Counted from the first letter of the stretch, positions 42,862 through 52,606 are shown. The stretch: 64,000 nt of DNA from Modestobacter sp. VKM Ac-2985 (GCF_026967925.1 NZ_JAPVBI010000003.1:127070-191069), one strand, 5' to 3'. Notes: generated by a model from the sequence alone, not told the origin. Numbers and translations are program-made.

Positions 42862-43245
42862 ATGGAGGTGTTGAGCAGCCGCATCCTGCTGCGACCGACC
42901 GAGCCGGCGCGGTCACACGCGTTCTACGGCGACGTCCTCGGCCTGGCCGTGTACCGGGAGTTCGGCCCACCGGAGCATCGCGGCGTCGTCTACTTCCTCG
43001 GCAACGGCCTGCTGGAGGTCTCCGGTCACGCCGAGCAGCCACCTGCGGGACTGGGCCTCTGGTTGCAGGTACGGGACGTCGCCCGGGAACACGAGCGGCT
43101 GGCGGACGCCGGTGTCACGATCACGCGACCGCCTCGGACAGAGCCCTGGGGACTGGTCGAGATGTGGATCGAAGACCCCGACGGCGTCCGGATCGCCGTG
43201 GTCGAGGTCCCCGACGACCACCCGCTGCGCCGCGACCAGCGCTGA
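42862..43245 (+). CDS. VOC (glyoxalase/bleomycin-resistance-like) family protein
   Basis: A 127-residue VOC protein. SRILLRPTEPARSHAFYGDVLGLAVYREFG opens the first half, VVYFLGNGLLEVSG follows, and WGLVEMWIEDPDGVRIAVVEVPDDHP closes the second half with the conserved Glu-x-Trp and DPDG. Metal-ligand positions are partly kept. Substrate unknown. The 170 bases upstream show no clear promoter. Confidence 0.85.
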   Translation: MEVLSSRILLRPTEPARSHAFYGDVLGLAVYREFGPPEHRGVVYFLGNGLLEVSGHAEQPPAGLGLWLQVRDVAREHERLADAGVTITRPPRTEPWGLVEMWIEDPDGVRIAVVEVPDDHPLRRDQR

Positions 43246-43356
43246 ACCCAGATCAGGGCACACCGACCGGGCATGCCGGCCCACCACCGGCGGGATCGCC
43301 GAGGTGTCGCCCACCGAGCCAGCGTGGTCACCGGAGAGTTCGGCTCCACACGTCGG

Positions 43357-44334
43357 CTACTCGCCCAGCGTGTGCGCAGCCTCGGCGATGTCGCTCGCGG
43401 TGAGCGTCGACACGTCGGCACGGTCGAGCGCATCCACGCTCCGGCCCTTGTCCCGCGTCAGCCGCAGCGCCTGGCGGTTGAGGGCCTGCTCGAACAGCGT
43501 GCGAGCGAAGCGCGCGTTACCGGACTCCTGATCCGAGGTGAGGCCGCCGAGGGTGCGGCGGAGCGTCACCTCGGCGCCAGCCTCGAGCACGTACTCGTGC
43601 TGAGCCAGGACGTTGGTGAAGATCGCTTCGAGTTCCTCCGTCGAGTAGTCGGGGAACTCGATCTCGCGGGCGAACCGTGAGCGGAGGCCGGGGTTCGAGA
43701 GCAGGAACTGCTCCATCAGCCGGGGATAGCCGGCCACGATCACCACCAGGCGGTGGCGGTGGTCCTCCATGCGCTTGAGCAGGACCTCGATCGCCTCCGG
43801 CCCGAAGTCCAGCCGGCCGTCGCCCTCCGGGGACAGCGAGTACGCCTCGTCGATGAACAGGACGCCGTCGAGCGCCCGGCGGATCACGCGGTCGGTCTTG
43901 ATCGCGGTCGCACCGACGTACTGCCCGACCAGGGCAGCCCGATCGACCTCCACCAGGTGGCCCTTCTGCAGCAAGCCGACCGCCCGGTACGTCTCGGCCA
44001 GGAGCCGCGCCACCGTGGTCTTGCCCGTACCTGGGTTCCCGAGGAAGACCAGGTGCTGGGACGTCGCCGCCTCGGGCAGGCCGTGCGCCTTGCGGCGCGC
44101 CTGCACCTGCAGGAAGGCGACGAGCGCCCGCACCTGCTCCTTCACCGCGTCGAGCCCGATGAGCCCATCGAGCTCCGCCTGGATCGCCACCAGCGGCCGA
44201 GCGGGTACGGGGCGGCCGCCGAAGAGGTCGCTCACCAGGCCGTCCACGCCCCGCAGACCGGACCGCGGGAGTTGATCTCCCAGCCGACCGACGGTCTCAC
44301 GCAGGTCGTCGAGTGGCTTGCGGTTGGAAGCCAT
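43357..44334 (-). CDS. CbbX/SpoVK-type AAA+ ATPase
   Basis: A 325-residue AAA+ protein. [32 protein letters not shown] is the CbbX/EccA-type lead-in; Walker [19 protein letters not shown] near residue 100, pore-loop region [14 protein letters not shown], Walker [38 protein letters not shown], sensor VVIVAGYP, Arg finger [17 protein letters not shown]. CbbX activates Rubisco and EccA serves ESX secretion, but neither partner is in this window, so the client is unknown. Leaderless TAGGCT box six bases upstream of ATG. Confidence 0.88.
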   Translation of the reverse strand: MASNRKPLDDLRETVGRLGDQLPRSGLRGVDGLVSDLFGGRPVPARPLVAIQAELDGLIGLDAVKEQVRALVAFLQVQARRKAHGLPEAATSQHLVFLGNPGTGKTTVARLLAETYRAVGLLQKGHLVEVDRAALVGQYVGATAIKTDRVIRRALDGVLFIDEAYSLSPEGDGRLDFGPEAIEVLLKRMEDHRHRLVVIVAGYPRLMEQFLLSNPGLRSRFAREIEFPDYSTEELEAIFTNVLAQHEYVLEAGAEVTLRRTLGGLTSDQESGNARFARTLFEQALNRQALRLTRDKGRSVDALDRADVSTLTASDIAEAAHTLGE

Positions 44335-44340
44335 GCCGGC

Positions 44341-44346
44341 AGCCTA
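44341..44346 (-). promoter_or_regulatory. leaderless -10 box of the AAA ATPase gene
   Basis: Minus-strand TAGGCT, six bases, ATG. Same hexamer and spacing as mshC. Confidence 0.6.
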
Positions 44347-44533
44347 TGGGCCGTGGAGGTAGCGAGCCCATCGCCAGTTCCCCGGACTGGGTCGTCGGTG
44401 GGGTCGGTCACGCGGGCCTGCGCGAACTCACGCCCCGCCGGCCGTCCTCACTCCACTGGGTCGCACCTCGGCTCGGTCACGCGTGCGTCGGGGTCGGCCG
44501 GGACCGGTCGGCGGCCAGGCGGACATGATCGAC

Positions 44534-44590
44534 GACATCGCGCCGGACCACGTCGCGGCGGGCCTGCCGCGACGTGGCCCGTGCGATGTC
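44534..44590. terminator. long two-stage hairpin after the MMPL gene
   Basis: Outer arms GACATCGC / GCGATGTC and inner arms CCACGTCGCGGC / GCCGCGACGTGG, all perfect, with a six-base loop; eight bases past the MMPL stop. Twenty paired bases in all make this the strongest dyad of the window. Probably a terminator between the MMPL gene and the gap. Confidence 0.7.
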
Positions 44591-44598
44591 GCGCCTGC

Positions 44599-46758
44599 TC
44601 AGCCGACCGGCACCGGCACCGGTGCGGGGCTCGCCGGAGCGGCCTCGACCTCACCCTCCACCCGCACCACGGGGAGCAGCCGGTCGAGCCACCCCGGCAG
44701 CCACCAGTTGGCCGTGCCCAGCAGCGCCATCGTCGCCGGCACGAGCACCATGCGCACCAGCGTCGCGTCGAGCGCGATCGCGACGGCGAGCCCCAGGCCG
44801 ATCATCTTCACGAACGGTTCCGGGGTCGCGACGAACGACAGGAACACCGCCGTCATGATCAGCGCTCCGCAGGTGATGACGCGGGCGCTCGACGCCAGCC
44901 CGCGTGCGACCGCCTCGACGTTGTCCCCGGTGGCGTCGTAGGCCTCGCGGATGCGCGAGACGAGGAAGACCTCGTAGTCCATCGACAGGCCGAACAGCAC
45001 GGCGAAGAAGATGGCCGGCAGCGGCGAGGCGATGAGGTAGGTGCCCTCGAGCCCGATCAGGCCGCCGAGCCAGCCCCACTGGAAGACCGCGACGACGACG
45101 CCGTAGGCCGCGCCGATCGACAGCAGGTTCATGACCACGGCCTTCAGGGCGACCGTGACGGACCGGAACACCACGACCAGCAGCAGGAACGACGCGGCCA
45201 GGACCGACCCCAGGAGCAGCGGCAGGGTCGAGCTGAGCGAGGTGTCCAGGTCGATCGCGAGGGCGGCCTGGCCGGTCACGTGCACGCCGTCGGGCGCGCC
45301 GGACCGGATCCGCTCCAGCGTCTGCGCGGTGGCCGGGTCCGCCGGCGCGGTGGTCGGCAGCGCCGTCAGCACCGCGGTGTCGCCGTCCGTGGAGAGCCTC
45401 GCCTCGGCGACCGAGCCGATGCCGGGATCGGCCCCGATGCGCTCGGCGAGCAGCGGGACGTCGTCCACGCCCAGGCCGGAGCCGGAGAGGTCGGCGACGA
45501 CGAGCAGCGGCGTGTTCATGCCGGGCCCGAAGCCCTCGGCGAGCAGGTCGTGCGCCTGCCGGTGCGTGGCGCCCACCGGCGCGTCGCCGGCGTCGGGGAA
45601 GCCGGTCCTCATCGACAGCGCGGGCGCGGCCAGCGTCAGGAGCAGCACCGACGCCACGACCAGGTACGGCCAGGGCCGCGCGGAGATGCGGTGGGACAGC
45701 CGCCACCAGACGGTCGCCTCGACGGGGAGCGCAGGACGCCGCCGACCGACCACCCGACCGGCGTCGACGCGGTCGCCGAGCAGCGACAGCAGCGCGGGGA
45801 GCAGGGTGAGCGCCGTCGCCACGGCGAACAGCACGACGAGCGACGTCGCGAGCCCGATCGATGCGAGCACGCCCATGCCGGTCAGCACGAGGGCAGCCAT
45901 GGCGAGCACCACGGTGACGCCGGCGAAGAACACCGCGGTGCCGGAGGTGCCCATCGCGGCGGACAGGGCCGTCGCGTTGTCCTGGCCGGCGATCCGGTTC
46001 TCGCGGTAGCGGGACACCAGGAACAGCGCGTAGTCGATGCCGACGCCGAGCCCGACCATCGCGGCGATCACGGGCCCGGAGGTGGAGACGTCCATCGCGC
46101 CGGCGAGCAGCGTGATGCCGCTGAGCCCGACCGCCACCGCGACCAGCGCCAGCGCGATCGGCACGAGCGCGGCCACCACCGTGCCGAAGGCGACGACGAG
46201 GACGACCAGCGCGACGAGGACGCCGACCGCCTCGGCGCCCGACGGCTCGGGCTCGCTGTTGAGGAACACCGCCTCACCGCCGACCTCAGCGGTGAGCCCG
46301 GCGTCGCGCGCCGAGGCGAGGGCCGCGGCGAGCGCCTCGGCCGGCTCTGGCCCGACCTCTCCGGACGGCGCGTCCAGCACGATGTCGGCGAAGCCGATCC
46401 GCCCGTCGGGCGAGACGGCGCCGCTCGCGAAGGGATCGGTCACCGCGGTGACGCGCTCCACCGCGCGCAGCTGGACGAGCGTCGCCTCGACGTCGTCCCG
46501 GAAGCCGGTGAGGAGCTCGCCCTCGGGCGCCGCGAACACCGCGACGGCGGAGCCGACGGCCGCCTCGGGGAAGCCCTGCTCGAGCAGCTCGGTGGCGGCG
46601 GCGCTGTCGCTGCCACGCACGGTCAGGTCGTCGAGGTAGGCGCCGCCGAGCGTGCCCGAGAGCGCGACGACGAGTGCGGCGAGCAGGGCCCAGGCGCCGA
46701 TCGTCCGCTTCGGGCGGCGGGCGCTCGCGGTGCCGATCCGTCGGATCCAGCCGTTCAT
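44599..46758 (-). CDS. MMPL/RND-family transporter
   Basis: A 719-residue membrane protein with 12 helices in two MmpL repeats, each with a soluble loop after its first helix. Diagnostic motifs are VGIDYALFLVSRYRENR near residue 245 and FGLSMDYEVFLVSRIREAY near 590. Short for MmpL proteins that move lipids, similar to SCO-type MMPL exporters. Probably exports a lipid, peptide or drug with proton exchange. ATG with GGAGCGACC upstream. Divergent from a two-component system that may control it. Confidence 0.92.
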   Translation of the reverse strand: MNGWIRRIGTASARRPKRTIGAWALLAALVVALSGTLGGAYLDDLTVRGSDSAAATELLEQGFPEAAVGSAVAVFAAPEGELLTGFRDDVEATLVQLRAVERVTAVTDPFASGAVSPDGRIGFADIVLDAPSGEVGPEPAEALAAALASARDAGLTAEVGGEAVFLNSEPEPSGAEAVGVLVALVVLVVAFGTVVAALVPIALALVAVAVGLSGITLLAGAMDVSTSGPVIAAMVGLGVGIDYALFLVSRYRENRIAGQDNATALSAAMGTSGTAVFFAGVTVVLAMAALVLTGMGVLASIGLATSLVVLFAVATALTLLPALLSLLGDRVDAGRVVGRRRPALPVEATVWWRLSHRISARPWPYLVVASVLLLTLAAPALSMRTGFPDAGDAPVGATHRQAHDLLAEGFGPGMNTPLLVVADLSGSGLGVDDVPLLAERIGADPGIGSVAEARLSTDGDTAVLTALPTTAPADPATAQTLERIRSGAPDGVHVTGQAALAIDLDTSLSSTLPLLLGSVLAASFLLLVVVFRSVTVALKAVVMNLLSIGAAYGVVVAVFQWGWLGGLIGLEGTYLIASPLPAIFFAVLFGLSMDYEVFLVSRIREAYDATGDNVEAVARGLASSARVITCGALIMTAVFLSFVATPEPFVKMIGLGLAVAIALDATLVRMVLVPATMALLGTANWWLPGWLDRLLPVVRVEGEVEAAPASPAPVPVPVG

Positions 46759-46919
46759 GGTCGCTCCAGGGAGTCGGGAGGAGTCGGTCACCTCGGACTG
46801 TCCGCGCGCGCCGCGCTGCCGTCGCCCGGCGCGGGACGGGTTCAACGCGGCGCTGTCTCCCCCTGGAGGAGGAGACCGGTGCCCGCCTCCGGACCGGCGA
46901 CAGCAGCGCCGGGCGCGCC

Positions 46920-46925
46920 TACGTT
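46920..46925 (+). promoter_or_regulatory. leaderless -10 box of the histidine kinase gene
   Basis: TACGTT, six bases, ATG at 46932. No ribosome-binding site is visible. Confidence 0.5.
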
Positions 46926-46931
46926 CAGCGC

Positions 46932-48071
46932 ATGCGACCCGGCCCGTTCATGCGCTGGCCGCGGGCGGCCGACGCCGTCCTCGCCGGGGTGCTGTTCGGG
47001 CTCACGCTGTTCTTCACGACCGGGCCGGACGACTCGTGGGTGCTGCGCGACCTCGGCGACGTCCCGCTCTGGGTCGTGCTGCTGTTCGCCGTCGGCAGCG
47101 GCGCGCTGTACTGGCGCCGCCACGCACCTGTCGTCGTCCTCGCCGTCGTCCTCGCCGCGTGGGCGCTGACCCTCGGCAGCGGCCACGCCGACCTCGGCGG
47201 CCATGCGCTCTTCGCGCTCTACGCCCTCGGGCGCTACGGGTCCGTCGAGCGGTGGGGCCACGTCGGGGTCGACGTCGCGCTCGTCGTGCTCGTGCTCGAC
47301 GGGGTCACCGGCGACGTCCCGTGGAGCGGGGTCGGGTTCGGCGTCGTCATCTTCTTCGCCGTCTGGTACGTCGGACGTCGGCTGCGGCTCCGCGCCGAGC
47401 GCGCCCTGCTGGAGGAGCGCGAGCTGCGGGAGCGGGAGCGTCGCATCGTGACCGAGGAGCGGTCCCGCATCGCTCGCGAGCTGCACGACGTCGTCGCGCA
47501 CCGGGTGAGCCTGATGACGGTCCAGGCCGGCGCGGCGAAGACCGTCGCGTCCGCCGACCCGGAGGCGGCGGCGCGCGCCATGGGCGCGGTCGAGGAGGCC
47601 GGCCGACAGGCGCTGGACGAGCTGCGTCACCTGCTCGGCGTGCTGCGTCCTTCGGCCGCACCCGGCGACACCGAGCCGCAACCGGGTCTGGCCGACCTCC
47701 CTGCGCTGGTGGCGCGGATGCGCGAAGCGGGTCTGGACGTCGACCTGGACATCGACGGCGTGACCCCCGGGCTGCCCGCGCGGGTGGAGCTGTCGGCGTA
47801 CCGCATCGTGCAGGAGTCCCTGACGAACGTGGTGAAGCACGCGGGTCCCGGCGCGCGCACCGGCGTCCGGCTCACGACCGAGGGACGGGACCTCGTCGTC
47901 GAGGTGCGCGACGACGGCAGCGGGGCGACGTCGCTGCCCGGCGCCGGGCACGGCATCGTCGGCATGCGCGAGCGGGCGCAGCTGCTCGGCGGCTCCCTCG
48001 ACGTCGGCCCGCGTCCGGACGGCGGGTTCGCCGCGCGGGCCCGCCTGCCGCTCGACGGTGGGGCGGCATGA
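46932..48071 (+). CDS. NarL-type sensor histidine kinase
   Basis: A 379-residue kinase. About four membrane helices in residues 10-150 without a large outer domain, so it senses membrane or internal signals. HisKA_3 dimerisation helix EERSRIARELHDVVAHRVSLM, phospho-acceptor His at about 185, then HATPase with NVVKHAG (N box), DDGSG and GHGIVGMRERAQLLGG. The stop overlaps the regulator start (ATGA). Divergent MMPL gene is its likely target. Confidence 0.94.
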   Translation: MRPGPFMRWPRAADAVLAGVLFGLTLFFTTGPDDSWVLRDLGDVPLWVVLLFAVGSGALYWRRHAPVVVLAVVLAAWALTLGSGHADLGGHALFALYALGRYGSVERWGHVGVDVALVVLVLDGVTGDVPWSGVGFGVVIFFAVWYVGRRLRLRAERALLEERELRERERRIVTEERSRIARELHDVVAHRVSLMTVQAGAAKTVASADPEAAARAMGAVEEAGRQALDELRHLLGVLRPSAAPGDTEPQPGLADLPALVARMREAGLDVDLDIDGVTPGLPARVELSAYRIVQESLTNVVKHAGPGARTGVRLTTEGRDLVVEVRDDGSGATSLPGAGHGIVGMRERAQLLGGSLDVGPRPDGGFAARARLPLDGGAA

Positions 48072-48730
48072 CGATCCGGGTGGCCGTCGTCGACGACCAG
48101 GCGCTCGTGCGTGGCGCGTTCGCGATGGTGCTGAACCACCAGCCGGACATCGACGTCGTCGCGGAGGCCGGGACCGGCGTCGAGGCGATCGACGTCGCCC
48201 GCCGGCACCGGCCCGACGTCGTGCTGATGGACATCCGCATGCCGGAGATGGACGGCCTGGAGGCCACGGCGCGGATCGTCGCCGAGCTCGGCGACGCGGT
48301 GCGGGTGCTCATCCTCACGACCTTCGAGCCGGACGAGTACGTCTACCGGGCGCTGCGCGCGGGAGCGAGCGGCTTCGTCCTCAAGGACCTGCCGCCCGAC
48401 CAGCTCGTCGTCGCCGTCCGCACGGTCGCCGACGGCGGCGCGCTGCTCGCGCCGTCGATCACCCGGCGGCTGATCGAGCGGTTCGCGGCGCAGCGCGCGC
48501 CCGACACCGCCCTCGCCGGACGGCTGGAGAGCCTGACCGCCCGCGAGCGCGACGTCGTGACCGCCGTCGCGAGGGGGCGGAGCAACGCCGAGATCGCGCG
48601 CGAGCTGTACATCGGCGCGGCGACGGTGAAGTCGCACGTGTCGAGCGTGCTCACCAAGCTCGGCCTGCGCGACCGCGCCCAGGTGGTGGTGTTCGCCTAC
48701 GAGGCGGGGCTCGTCGAGCCGGGCGCCTGA
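48068..48730 (+). CDS. LuxR/NarL-family response regulator
   Basis: A 220-residue regulator. Receiver: VAVVDDQALVRGAF, phospho-Asp in VVLMDIRMPEMDGL at about 55, Thr in LILTTFE and Lys in FVLKDLPP. C-terminal HTH: LTARERDVVTAVARGRSNAEIARELYIGAATVKSHVSSVLTKLGLRDR. Partner of the kinase just upstream. Confidence 0.95.
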   Translation: MTIRVAVVDDQALVRGAFAMVLNHQPDIDVVAEAGTGVEAIDVARRHRPDVVLMDIRMPEMDGLEATARIVAELGDAVRVLILTTFEPDEYVYRALRAGASGFVLKDLPPDQLVVAVRTVADGGALLAPSITRRLIERFAAQRAPDTALAGRLESLTARERDVVTAVARGRSNAEIARELYIGAATVKSHVSSVLTKLGLRDRAQVVVFAYEAGLVEPGA

Positions 48731-48793
48731 ACGCCAGCACGGACAGTGCACGTGGAAGGGTCCTCATCGCGCCAGCGATGGGAGACGGATTCA

Positions 48794-50077
48794 GTGAGAT
48801 CACCGGTGCCCGACTATCTGACGGAGATCCTGCACGCCTGCGGCGACGACGCGGGCGCCCTCGCGGACTACATCCCCGAGCTGGCGTCGGCCGACCCGGA
48901 CCGGCTCGCCGTCTGCCTGTCCACGATCGACGGGACTCTCTACCGCGCCGGCGACAGCGACACCGAGTTCTCCATCCAGTCGATCTCGAAGCCGTTCGTC
49001 TACGCCCTGGCCTTGGCCGAGCACGGGCTGGACCACGTCCTGGACCGGATCGGCGTGGAACCCAGCGGCGAGGCGTTCAACGAGCTCTCGCTGGAGCGGG
49101 ACTCGAGGCGGCCTCGCAATCCCATGATCAACGCCGGGGCGCTCGCGGCACACGCCCTGGTCGGCGACCCCGGGGACGACGTCGACACCCGAGTGGAGCG
49201 GGTCCGGCGACTGATGTCGGACTTCGCAGGCCGGGAACTGCACGTGGACCGCACGATCTACGAGTCGGAGATGTCGCAGGCCTACCGCAACCTGGCCATC
49301 GCCAACATGCTGCGCAGCTACGGCGTGATCTCCCAGCACCCGCGGGACGTGGTCCACGGGTACACCCAGCAGTGCGCCATCTCGGTGACCACGAGTGATC
49401 TGGCGACCATGGGGGCCACGCTGGCCGCGGGTGGTGTGCAGCCCACCACCGGCAAGCAGGTCGTGCCGGAGCAGGTGGCCCGACAGGTGCTGAGCGTGAT
49501 GATGAGCTGCGGCATGTACGACGCTGCCGGGGACTGGATGACCACGGTCGGGTTCCCGGCGAAGAGCGGCGTCTCCGGCGGCATCCTGGGGGCGCTGCCC
49601 GGGCAGCTCGGGATGGCCGTCTTCTCGCCGAGGCTGGACTCCCACGGCACCAGCACGCGGGGCGTCCGGATCTGCACCCGCATGTCCGCCGACATGGGGC
49701 TGCACATCATGCAGGCCCCGGAGCCGGCACGGTCGACGGTTCGGCGGGACCGCACGCTCCGTGGGCCGGACGGCTCCCTCGCCCGCGTCTGCAGCCTGCA
49801 GGGCTCGCTGCAGTTCGGCAGCGTGGAACGGGTGCTGCGGACGGTGACCGACGGCATGCCCATCGCGGTGTTCGTCCTGGATCTCCGGCGGGTGTCGTCG
49901 GTGAACGACGTCGCTCGGCGGATGCTCGCGGAGATGCTCCGCCGTCTGCAGCTGGACGGTGCCGACGTGGCACTGCTCGATCCGGACCACGTCCTGCACC
50001 TGTCCGAGCAGGCGGTCGTGCGGCTCCCGGAACGATGGACATCACTGGCGGCGCTGGAGGGCTACGAACGGGTCTGA
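48794..50077 (+). CDS. glsA: glutaminase A with C-terminal STAS-like domain
   Basis: A 427-residue serine-type glutaminase (glutamine to glutamate and ammonia). Catalytic SISK within EFSIQSISKPFVYALAL at about residue 63, NPMINAGAL, ESEMSQAYRNLAIANMLRSYG, and YTQQCAISVTTSDLA. The enzyme part ends near 310 (MQAPEP). The last 100 residues (CSLQGSLQFGSVERVLRTV ... FVLDLRRVSSVNDVARRMLAEMLRRL) form a STAS/anti-sigma-antagonist-like fold. GTG start chosen for GGGAG ten bases upstream; an in-frame GTG at 48746 would add 16 residues. Confidence 0.92.
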   Translation: MRSPVPDYLTEILHACGDDAGALADYIPELASADPDRLAVCLSTIDGTLYRAGDSDTEFSIQSISKPFVYALALAEHGLDHVLDRIGVEPSGEAFNELSLERDSRRPRNPMINAGALAAHALVGDPGDDVDTRVERVRRLMSDFAGRELHVDRTIYESEMSQAYRNLAIANMLRSYGVISQHPRDVVHGYTQQCAISVTTSDLATMGATLAAGGVQPTTGKQVVPEQVARQVLSVMMSCGMYDAAGDWMTTVGFPAKSGVSGGILGALPGQLGMAVFSPRLDSHGTSTRGVRICTRMSADMGLHIMQAPEPARSTVRRDRTLRGPDGSLARVCSLQGSLQFGSVERVLRTVTDGMPIAVFVLDLRRVSSVNDVARRMLAEMLRRLQLDGADVALLDPDHVLHLSEQAVVRLPERWTSLAALEGYERV

Positions 50078-50246
50078 CCCCGCCACCTCCTCCCCCGCCG
50101 CCTCCTCCTCCCCCCTGGCTGTCTTCCCCGGTGAGCCGTGTGCGTCACCACGCGCCGGATCCGCTGCCACGCGCGTCCGGCTCGCGATTTCCCTGACCGG
50201 CCCGGGAGCCGGCCCCCGACCGCTGGAACATCGGCATCGTCGACCG

Positions 50247-50269
50247 GTTGAGACAGGTGAACGCTCAAC
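50247..50269. promoter_or_regulatory. dyad upstream of the F420-reductase-like gene
   Basis: GTTGAG-11 bases-CTCAAC, perfect six-base arms, 27 bases before the ATG, followed by TTCATGCT that could hold a -10. Possible operator for an unknown regulator. Confidence 0.4.
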
Positions 50270-50295
50270 TTCATGCTGTCAGGAGAGGACCACCC

Positions 50296-50982
50296 ATGAC
50301 CACGGAACCGATCCGCACGCTGGGCATCCTCGGCGCCGGGAAGGTGGGCACCGTGCTGGCCCGGCTCGCGGTCGCGGCCGGGTACGACGTGCTCATCGCC
50401 GGCTCGGGCGACCCGGCGAAGATCGCCTTGACCGTCGAGGTGCTCGTGCCGGGAGCGACCGCCACCACGGCAGCTGCCGCCGCGCTCGAGGCCGATGTCG
50501 TCGTCCTGGCCCTGCCCCTGGGCAAGCACCGCACGCTGCCGGTCGATGCCCTGGACGGGAAGCTCGTCATCGACGCGATGAACTACTGGTGGGAGGTCGA
50601 CGGGATCCGCGACGACCTCACCGATCCGCGGACCTCCACCAGCGAGGTCGTGCAGGCGTTCCTGCCGGGCGCCCGGGTGGTGAAGGCGTTCAACCACATG
50701 GGCTACCACGACCTCGAGGGCGGAGCCCTCCCGGTCGGCGCTCCAGGCCGGAAGGCGATCGCCATCGCCGGAGACGAGGCGACCGACCTCGATGTGGTCG
50801 CCCGGATCGTGTCCGACCTGGGCTTCGACCCGGTCGTCGCCGGCCCTCTCGCGCACGGCGTGCGCCTCGAACCGGGTACCGAGCCCTTCGGCGCCGACGT
50901 CGACGCCGAGGAACTGCGCGCGATGATCGACCGATTCGCCACCTCAGACCGCGGCCGGGAGGTCATCGCCGCCCGGAGGTGA
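50296..50982 (+). CDS. NADPH-dependent F420 reductase-like protein
   Basis: A 228-residue Rossmann protein of the FNO/ProC-like superfamily. [31 protein letters not shown] is the NADP site, [15 protein letters not shown] and [11 protein letters not shown] match the F420-oxidoreductase-like N-terminal domain, and [16 protein letters not shown] the active-site stretch. It could move hydride between NADPH and F420 or act on another ligand. AGGAGAGG before ATG. Stands alone. Confidence 0.82.
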   Translation: MTTEPIRTLGILGAGKVGTVLARLAVAAGYDVLIAGSGDPAKIALTVEVLVPGATATTAAAAALEADVVVLALPLGKHRTLPVDALDGKLVIDAMNYWWEVDGIRDDLTDPRTSTSEVVQAFLPGARVVKAFNHMGYHDLEGGALPVGAPGRKAIAIAGDEATDLDVVARIVSDLGFDPVVAGPLAHGVRLEPGTEPFGADVDAEELRAMIDRFATSDRGREVIAARR

Positions 50983-51277
50983 CGGCCTTCACCGAGCAGG
51001 GCCGGGAGTCCGACGGCGGGTCCCGGTGCCGGTCCGCTCCTGCGCCCAGACACCTCGACAGGCTGCCGCGCAGCGAGGCGCCCGGTCGGTGCCAGATGAA
51101 CGGGGGCAGGTGCCGGGAGCCGGGGATGAGCTCGGGGTTGGACGTCGCGCACCCGGGTCGCTGGGGTGAGCGCGCGATCGATGCCCTGGACCCTGGAAAG
51201 GGTGGGGATCCTCCGCGACGATGGGGGCACGCCGGCCGCGGGCGGGACTCGATTGCGGAGGGGACGGGCGAGGGACC

Positions 51278-52606
51278 ATGGACGAACTGGTACGCAGCGG
51301 GGTCCGCTGGGGCGCCACCCACGGAGCGATGCGGCTGGCGCTCCGGGCCCGGGCCCGGGGAGGCAACTCCGACGCCCAGGTGCTCGTCGCCCCGGCCCTG
51401 CGCACGGACCCGTACCCGCACTACGAACGGCTGCGGACGGCGACCCCGTTCACCGACGGCGCCCTGGCCCGGATCAGCGTCCACCACGACGTCTGCACCG
51501 ACGTGCTGCGCAGCGAGGACTTCGGGCAGATCGGCGGGTTCCAGACCGAGAGGCTGCCGTCGGTGTTCCGGCTGGCGCTCCGGCTGGCCGGAGCACGACC
51601 GGGGGTGAGCCCCATCGACCCGCCGTCGATGGTCGCCGTCGACCCGCCCGCGCACACCCGCTACCGGCGGCTGGTCAGCCGGGCGTTCAGCGCCCGGGCC
51701 GTCGCGGGGTTGCGCGAGCGCACCCGGGAGATCGCCGACGAACTCCTCGACGGCCTCGAGGACGAGGCCGCGGCGCACGGCGGGCAGGTGGACCTCGTGG
51801 CCCGCTACGCCAGCCTCCTCCCGGTCACCGTCATCTCCGAGATGCTCGGCGTCCCGGTGGCGATGCGGGAGCAGTTCCTCGCCTGGGGCGACCGCGCCGC
51901 ACCGGTCCTGGACCTGGGCCTGGACTGGTCGACCCACCGCGAGGTCGAGCGCAGCATCGTCGAGCTCGATGCCTGGTGGCGGGGGCACCTGCAGTCACTG
52001 CGCCGGGACCCAGGCACGGACATGCTCTCCAGCCTGGTCACCATGGTCGACGAGGACGGTGGCGGCCTCACCGAGACAGAGCTGCGGGCCACCGCCGCGT
52101 TGGTCGTCGGCGCCGGCTTCGAGACCACCGTCAACCTCATCGGCAACGGGGTCGCCCTCCTGTTCGCCCATCCCGACCAGCGCCGACGGCTCGCCGAGGA
52201 CCCGTCGCTGTGGCCCAACGCGGTCGACGAGGTGCTCCGCTTCGATCCCCCCGTGCAGCGGACCGGCCGTCGGGCCAGGAGGCACACCACCGTCCACGGG
52301 GTCCCCGTCGCCGAGGGCGAGTGGCTGATCCTCCTGCTCGCCGCGGCCAACCGGGACCCGCGGGTGTTCCCCGACCCGCACGTCTTCGACGTCGCGCGCG
52401 CGAACGCCCGCGATCACCTCGCCTTCGCCAGCGGCATCCACTTCTGCCTCGGCGCCGCGCTCGCCCGGATGGAGGGCGAGGTCGCGCTGCAGGCACTGTT
52501 CGAGCGCTTCCCCAGCCTGCGGCCCGCGGGCTCCGGGCACCGCCGCGGCACCGTCGTCCTGCGTGGCCACGAGTCCCTGCCGGCGATCCTCGGCGGGCAG
52601 GCCTGA
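51278..52606 (+). CDS. cytochrome P450
   Basis: A 442-residue soluble bacterial P450. I-helix VVGAGFETTVNLIGNG (oxygen-activating Glu-Thr), K-helix EVLRF, and heme loop FASGIHFCLGAALARMEG with axial Cys near residue 390. Redox partners are not encoded in this window. Some short first-helix sequence before PALRTDPYPHYERLR is normal. AGGGACC before ATG is a weak ribosome-binding site. Substrate unknown; the nearby oxidoreductase does not define a pathway. Confidence 0.95.
   Translation: MDELVRSGVRWGATHGAMRLALRARARGGNSDAQVLVAPALRTDPYPHYERLRTATPFTDGALARISVHHDVCTDVLRSEDFGQIGGFQTERLPSVFRLALRLAGARPGVSPIDPPSMVAVDPPAHTRYRRLVSRAFSARAVAGLRERTREIADELLDGLEDEAAAHGGQVDLVARYASLLPVTVISEMLGVPVAMREQFLAWGDRAAPVLDLGLDWSTHREVERSIVELDAWWRGHLQSLRRDPGTDMLSSLVTMVDEDGGGLTETELRATAALVVGAGFETTVNLIGNGVALLFAHPDQRRRLAEDPSLWPNAVDEVLRFDPPVQRTGRRARRHTTVHGVPVAEGEWLILLLAAANRDPRVFPDPHVFDVARANARDHLAFASGIHFCLGAALARMEGEVALQALFERFPSLRPAGSGHRRGTVVLRGHESLPAILGGQA

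Noticed and set aside
43753-47169. Plus-strand open frame of 1138 codons opposite the AAA and MMPL genes
   Set aside because: Crosses two real minus-strand genes and the gap between them; repetitive Arg/Gly/Asp sequence.
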